Below are positions 58,428-64,000 of a DNA stretch of 64,000 bases, in pieces. The notes below the pieces were generated by a model. It had not been told where the DNA came from, ran no database searches, and saw only the letters and a program-made list of their open reading frames with translations. A program made the position numbers and the translations under genes. Each line of letters begins with the position of its first letter. Within the stretch, counting starts at the first letter, position 1. The stretch spans positions 24,407,825 to 24,471,824 of the forward strand of contig NC_035171.2 in assembly GCF_001659605.2 (NCBI RefSeq), in the 5' to 3' direction. The stretch is from Manihot esculenta (taxonomy: Eukaryota; Streptophyta; Magnoliopsida; Malpighiales; Euphorbiaceae).

Positions 58428-59345
58428 TGATACGATATAATGTTCCTTCAAAATAAATCATAAATTGTCATTATAAAATAGAAACACGTGACAAGAGTCT
58501 AATAATATGACACACGCGGTCATAAAAGTTTCACTCATATAAAAAAAGACTAGAACACTGTAACATTTGATATTTCACCAAGACGGCCTAAACATATTGA
58601 ATATCCATAGAAAGTTACCATTAGCATATATAATCTAGTAGATCTTCATTATGTCTATAAATGCAGGATCCCCTATTCACTAGCCGGTACAAGTCGGATT
58701 TCAATAGATTCGAGAACCAACTCCATTTTCTTACAGTATAAAAGTAAATGTGCACAGAGTTTAAAATACGCATTCTTACATTCATTCTAAACTCAAAATA
58801 ATTTATTGCATTCGCCCATTCTATCAGTTTACTGGCTTGAGTATTAGAGTGGTTGAAATAGACACTAACCACCTCATCTTTGTTCTTTTGCATATTGACC
58901 GATCACAATTCAGTTCTATTTCCAACTATATAATTTGATTCCATTGTCGGAATATCCATTGAATTTTTTTTTTCATTTGGATTAAATCCAACTTCCTATT
59001 CACTTTCTCTTAAAAAAACACTTTCCTTCTCTTCTATTCTCTAAATAGTTGACAACTCACGAGCTGCTGCTAAGTCCATTGTCAACATGAGAGTTATCAC
59101 CTCTTTCACCCCTGACAGTGGACAGAAAATACCATCCATGGTCAATGAGGTAGACCTTCACAGAGTTCAAGGTACGCATTCTTACACACTCATTCTAAAC
59201 TCAAAATAATTTATTATATTTGCTCATTCTATCTGTTTACTGACTTGAATGTTGGAGTGGTTACCCACAGGTACTAATCACCTTATTTTTTCTCTTTTGT
59301 AAATTGACCAATTGCAGTTTAGTTTTATTTCAGCTATATCAATAA
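58428..59345 (+). mobile_element. Truncated gypsy remnant (LTR, gag start, partial LTR)
   Basis: 58428-58930 is a diverged copy of the LTR at 49045-49548 (TGATAC start, shared ACACGCGGTC, GAGTGGTT and CCACCTCA words). It is followed by a worn primer site (TTCCATTGTCGGAA) and about 40 codons of gag from 59048 reading VDNSRAAAKSIV, like the gag at 40460. At 59159 the sequence jumps into a second copy of the last 180 bases of the LTR (59159-59345), starting CACAGAGTTCAAGG, which matches 58753. So internal sequence was lost between two LTRs. It lies 430 bp beyond the NAC stop codon. Confidence 0.75.
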
Positions 59346-59911
59346 TAGTTAATAATAAATTAATTATATGACCGATGACTTGAAAAATTCAAAAATAGTT
59401 TAACTTATTAGTTATACTCTAAATTTTATTTATTATACTCTAAATTTTTGTAAAAAAAATATTATATTCGATAAACTTTAGCATATAAATAATCAATAAT
59501 AAGCAGGACCATTTTCTATTTTCTGATATAATTTGTATTTATCATAACTTCTATAAGCTTAAGAGTTACTCTTTTTAAAAAAACTCCACATTACATCATT
59601 ACATATTAAAAAGAAAAAACTCCTCATTACATCATTATATATTAAAAAGAAGGTAGCTAATGTTGTAAATTCTATACTTCAAAAGTTTTTGTCCCAAATC
59701 GAAAAAATACAAACTTTTTCTTTGGTTTATAAATGATTTTTTATTATAGGCTTGTAAAAGGCAAATGAGAGGAGCAAGACTCGCGTGCACGTACTTGGAC
59801 CGAAAAATCAATTTCAGTTCAAATCTGTCGATTAATAAAACTGCAGAATTTTTATTTTTCGTTTATTTAATTTTTTGAATCTTATATGAAAATGGCTATT
59901 TTTACTAAGTC
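59346..59911. other. Intergenic DNA before copia element
   Basis: Contains a 40-bp repeated stretch (CTCCACATTACATCATTACATATTAAAAAGAA and a near copy, about 59582-59652). The outer part of the following copia LTR may begin here, but its end could not be fixed. Confidence 0.4.
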
Positions 59912-60911
59912 AAAACCGTTTATAGCTGTTGTGAGATTTTTAGCTATTGTGGGATTTTTATTTAAACGTCTCTGCAGATTTTTCTAAATGACTTTAACAT
60001 CTTAGCTGATTTTTCTAAACAGCTCTAGTATGCCTCCTGATTTTTCTAAATAAACTCTAATGTCTCTTTTTCTACAGCTATAAATAGACGTCATTTGCAC
60101 TATTCAGATGCAATTTGCTTTTCTCTGCTCTTCTACCTTTCTTTCTCTGCTGGGTCACATTACAGAGAACTTGTGTTCTGATTCTGAATTCTTTGAGAGG
60201 AGTTTGTTTAATCTTCAAGAGTTACCAAAAAATCCTTAAGGATAGTGCAACGCACGACTCAGACTACATTTTTCTACTTCCATTTATAACAATCTTAAGG
60301 ACTAATAAACTTTAAATAAATGGAACCAAATGTTGTCACTGTCTCTACTTTTGCACTGCCTGCTTCCAATGACATTGTCATTGCCTTTGCATCTGTTGTG
60401 CTTCCTGTTTAGAAAAACCGTTCATAGCTGTTGTGAGATTTTTAGCTATTGTGGGATTTTTATTTAAATGTCTCTGCAGATTTTTCTAAATGACTTTAAC
60501 ATCTCAGCTGATTTTTCTAAACAGCTCTAGCATGCCTCCTGATTTTTCTAAATAAACTCTAATGTCTCTTTTTCTACAGCTATAAATAGACGTCATTTGC
60601 ACTGTTCAGATGCGATTTGCTTTTCTCTGCTCTTCTACCTTTCTTTCTCTGCTGGGTCACATTACAGAGAACTTGCTGTTCTGAACCTGAATTCTTTGAA
60701 AGGAGTCTGTTTAATCCTAGAGGGTTACCAAAAAATCTTTAAGGACAGTGCAATGCGCGACTCAGACTATGTTTTCCTACTTTCATTTATAACAATCTTA
60801 AGGACTAATAAACTTTAAACAAATGGAACCAAATGTTGTCACTGTCTCTCTGCTTCTGCACTACCTGCTTCCAATGACATTGTCACTGCCTTTGCATTTG
60901 TTGTGCTTCCT
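59912..60911 (+). repeat. ~500-bp tandem duplication (copia LTR/leader)
   Basis: 59912-60410 and 60414-60911 are two head-to-tail copies, about 95% alike by eye. Each contains GCTATAAATAGACGTC (TATA box) and later an ATG opening MEPNVV. The second copy runs straight into the copia gag, so each unit seems to be part of the LTR plus leader plus first gag codons. Confidence 0.85.
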
Positions 60912-63900
60912 GCTGCTGCACTTCCCACTGCTGCAAATAGTGGGCCTCTTCTGCCTGTTATTTCATACGACAAAACTTTTACTGACATCTCAAAGATTGA
61001 AGTTTTTTGGGGTCAGAATTTTAAAAGATGGCAAGAAAGAATTTTTCAATACTTGACGGGCATGTTGTTGTTTCAGCACTCACAGAATCAAGACCCGCAC
61101 CTGTTGTTGATCCAAAATTACATGAAATTTGGGTCTATTCTAATAAGGTATGTAGGCATACAATTATCAGCACTTTTTCTAACGATCTCTTTGATGTCTA
61201 CTGTTCCTACAGGGAAGCCAAGGAAATATAGGATTCAATGAACCTGAAATATACTACTGAGAATGCTGAAAAAAAAAATTTATAATTGGCAATTTTTATG
61301 AATGGGAAATGATTGAAGAAAAAGACATCCAAATGCAAATCAATGAGTATCATAAACTTCTAGAAGATCTTAGAATCGAAAACATCACTGATAGAGCCAT
61401 TTTTAGACCCATTTTCTATATTGATATTTATGCTAATTTACACATTTTCTGCCTAATTTTGTGATTTTGATCTTATTTTGCAAAAAATAGAGTAAAATGG
61501 TAATTTGGCAAAAATGGCCTTAAATCTGCCCAAAAGAGAGCAAAATTGCACAAGCATGGTTTGCCCAAATTGTTTGCTCAAACCAGAGTTGAAGCTGAAA
61601 TGGAAGAAGAATAATCTGCTGTTTGACCAGACTGTTTGCCCAAATAGACTGGGCAAACGAGCCAGTAGGGCGAAAGCAGTGAGCAGGCAACAGGGAAAAC
61701 AGACTGTTTGCCGAGCTGTTTGCCCAAACAACGTCGGGCAAACAGCACCAGCAACCAGAAAACCAGCAGATCTGCAGAATTTGAAGACCAAGTCAACACG
61801 AGTCTTTTTGCACTCCACTCACGTGGGACAGCTCAGAAACACCTAATTACACCTCAGCACTCTCTCTTACATATTTAGGAAGTCAAGAATCAAAAAGACA
61901 CAATTGCCCTCTAAGAATTCAAGACTAAATAGGAAAAAGAGTCCATCTCATCAAGAAACCCTAAGGCAGCCTCTTCAGCTATAAAAGGGCATGCAAACCA
62001 GCAAAGAGATTATCCTTGGATCATCCTTGGATCACCACACCTACGGCAGAACCTCACCAGTAGCTGCGCCCTTGCGCCAGCCCCTCTTTTCTTCTTCTTT
62101 TTGTTTTGTTTTGTTTTCTTTTATGTTAGTTTCAGCCATGAGTGGCTGAAACCCTTTTTCTAGTTGAAGAATAAGGTGAAACTTTGGTTGTTTATGGATT
62201 GGGAGATCTGAACCTATATGTTCTTCTTTTATTAATCAGTATTTATGCAATTTTATGCTTAAAGTTATTATTGCTTTGTTGTTTTGATCAAATTGGCCAC
62301 TTGATTCTTGATTGCAAGGTAATTGATTGTTAGTTGGGATTATTTTTAGTCCGTAATTGCTGAAAATATTCTGACCTAAGAACACTTGGTGTAAAAACCA
62401 AGGAATTGCATAATCTAGCAATATCGCCAAGCTTTTGGGTAGCTAGAATTAGGTCTCTCTATCTCTTAATACAATTGACAGTTGTTTGTTGCCTATGGCT
62501 CAAGGACGTTCCTTGGCAACTTGTTGATTAGTGATTAATTAGAGGACGTTCCCTAATTAATCTAAGCTTAAGGAGAGATTTGGTTGGTGAGAAGCGTCTT
62601 CCATCTCCATAACTAATTTATTGAATCTAATGAAAGAACCTTTGTGTCAATGATCAATCCCAACAACTAAAGTGAATCCAATTCTTCAACTAGGTTTTTC
62701 TCATTATTGATTTCTCTTTACTTTATTACTTGCTTTACTTGCTTGCTTTCAATCTTAGTTTAACTCAACAATCTCAAAACCCCCCTTTTTTATTTTATTG
62801 TTTGTTTATTTACTTGGTCTTGACAAGAAAAATAAGTAAGTATCGATTCCCTGTGGATACGATCCTTTTGCCACTATCTACAGTTGTAAAATTGTTGATA
62901 ACCAAAAAGGTTATTTTTGACCGGCCTCGACAACCGCGAGTCAATCACTCTACAAGATGAATTTGTGGCTAGACTGTTGATAGAAAAATTACCAAATTCC
63001 TGGAGTGACTACAAATAACAACTGAAACACAAGCATAAGCAGTTGACACTGTCAGATCTCATCACCCATATCATCATTGAAGATACAAACATGAGGGAAC
63101 TTAAAGCTGCAAAAGATAAAGAGCTAGCTATAAGAGCAAATCTTGTACAAGGAAAAATGCACAAATCAAATAACAGGTACGAAAATAAGAAATCTTATTA
63201 CAAACCTAAGTTTAATAATTCCACCTTTAAAAAGAAAGGACATTGTTTTGTATGTGGTAAGCCGGGTCATCATGCACCTCAGTGCAAGAAAAGAGTGAAA
63301 AATGACAATCCTCCCAAACCAAAAGTGAATTTAGTTACAGGAGATGACATTATTATTGTGGTCATTTTTCAAACTTTTCTTGTAACTAATGTGCAAGAAT
63401 GGTAGTAGACTCTAGTGCTACTAGGCATATCTGTACAAACAAAAATGCATTTACCTCCTACACTATAGTGGGGAAGGAGAAGAACATGTGTATTTAGGTG
63501 ATTCTAGGAGTGCAAGTGTCCTTAGTAAAGGGAAAGTTCTTCTCAAACTCACATCTGGCAAGATCTTGGCACTTAATGAAGTACTTCATATACCTAATAT
63601 GAGAGCTAATTTAATTTCTATAACTCTATTGGGAAAGGCTGGAATTAAGGTATCTTTTGAGTTAGACAAAATTATATTGACTGAAAATGACATTTTTGTT
63701 GAAAAATGTTATTATAATCATGGACTCTTTGTTCTCAATATTTCTGTAATAACAAATAAAAATGCATTTTCTTCTGCTTATTTGCTTGATTCTTTTGATT
63801 TATAGCATGCTAGATTAGGACATGTTAGTGCTTCTTATATTAAAAAAAATGCAATATCTTGATATAATATCTGACACTAGTAATACATATTTAAATAAAT

Positions 63901-64000
63901 GTGAGATTTGTGTAGAATCTAAGTTAACCAAAAAATCATGTTCAACTACACATAGAGAATCTGAATTGCTTAGTTTAATACACACATACTTGGGGGATTT
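60823..64000 (+). pseudogene. Copia gag-pol, decayed and split by an LTR insertion
   Basis: Gag starts at 60823 (MEPNVV), shifts frame soon after, and continues with EVFWGQNFKRWQERIFQYL near 60999-61055; another shift follows near 61060. It is interrupted at 61389-62943 by a solo LTR and resumes with LQDEFVAGLLIEKLPNSW-like sequence. An intact zinc knuckle CFVCGKPGHHAPQC lies at 63246-63287. The protease site reads VDSSATRHIC (the usual Gly is Ser), after a stop at 63403. GAG-pre-integrase follows with a stop in place of Trp before HARLGHVSASYI (about 63805-63843), and integrase continues past the right edge. No lineage is assigned. Confidence 0.85.
61389..62943 (+). mobile_element. Solo LTR nested in copia gag, 1555 bp
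   Basis: The insert begins TGATAGAGCC and ends CCGCGAGTCA, so TGA pairs with TCA. It is flanked by an exact 5-bp duplication, ATCAC, at 61384-61388 and 62944-62948; removing one copy and the insert restores continuous gag sequence. TATAAAAGGG at 61980-61989 is a likely promoter. The far end has TCGATTCCCTGTGGATACGATCC, a phrase I associate with Athila/Tat gypsy LTRs. The open frames at 61453-61846 reflect inverted TTTGCCC/GGGCAAA words rather than genes. Confidence 0.9.

Noticed and set aside
61453..61846. Long open frames on both strands
   Set aside because: They lie inside the nested solo LTR and come from inverted TTTGCCC/GGGCAAA words; no protein family is evident.

Overview
This window looks like nuclear DNA from a flowering plant, most likely a eudicot. 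It is very AT-rich, has two intron-containing plant genes with GT-AG introns, and is crowded with plant transposable elements (Ty1/copia, Ty3/gypsy, CACTA, hAT-like, a tRNA-derived SINE). A euphorb such as cassava or rubber tree is a guess from the overall look of the LTRs; nothing seen here proves it. There are no operons, CRISPR arrays or bacterial signals.

Only two host genes look intact. The first (10477-11965, +, seven exons, 230 residues) encodes a LONELY GUY-type cytokinin riboside 5'-monophosphate phosphoribohydrolase, which releases active cytokinin bases. The second (56842-58000, +, three exons, 295 residues) encodes a NAC-domain transcription factor. They are about 45 kb apart and nothing links them functionally. 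The NAC gene's first intron is 90 nt, in frame and free of stops.

Layout. 1-2037: an LTR of a GC-rich-repeat gypsy family (minus orientation, cut by the window edge) beside an older related LTR. 2732-3202: an hAT-type miniature element with an exact 8-bp target duplication. 3211-10380: AT-rich intergenic DNA leading to the LOG gene. 15960-19876: the 5' part of a decayed gypsy element on the minus strand (LTR, primer-binding site, gag), with a 90-bp SINE in its leader. 19877-20800: tail of a decayed copia element. 22012-27595: a CACTA element that keeps its DUF4216 tail and second gene but has lost the main transposase. 27997-30308: a solo LTR of the same family as the one at position 1, in the opposite orientation, with perfect 5-bp target duplications. 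31479-36694: a complete but mutated copia element. 40199-49548: a Tat-type gypsy element with two RNase H domains, a tandem-repeat tract and an antisense ORF before its 3' LTR. 50895-52721: a larger hAT-like foldback element. 53063-54300: microsatellite and a large tandem duplication. 58428-59345: a short gypsy remnant just past the NAC gene. 59912-64000: the 5' part of another copia element, running off the right edge, with a 1.55-kb solo LTR inside its gag.

No clearly new biological system is visible. The best leads are the retainable NAC intron, the SINE, the rearranged CACTA element, the antisense ORF and repeat tract of the Tat element, and the palindromic GC-rich modules of the solo-LTR family. 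All reading was by eye, so LTR, intron and repeat boundaries without an exact duplication are approximate.
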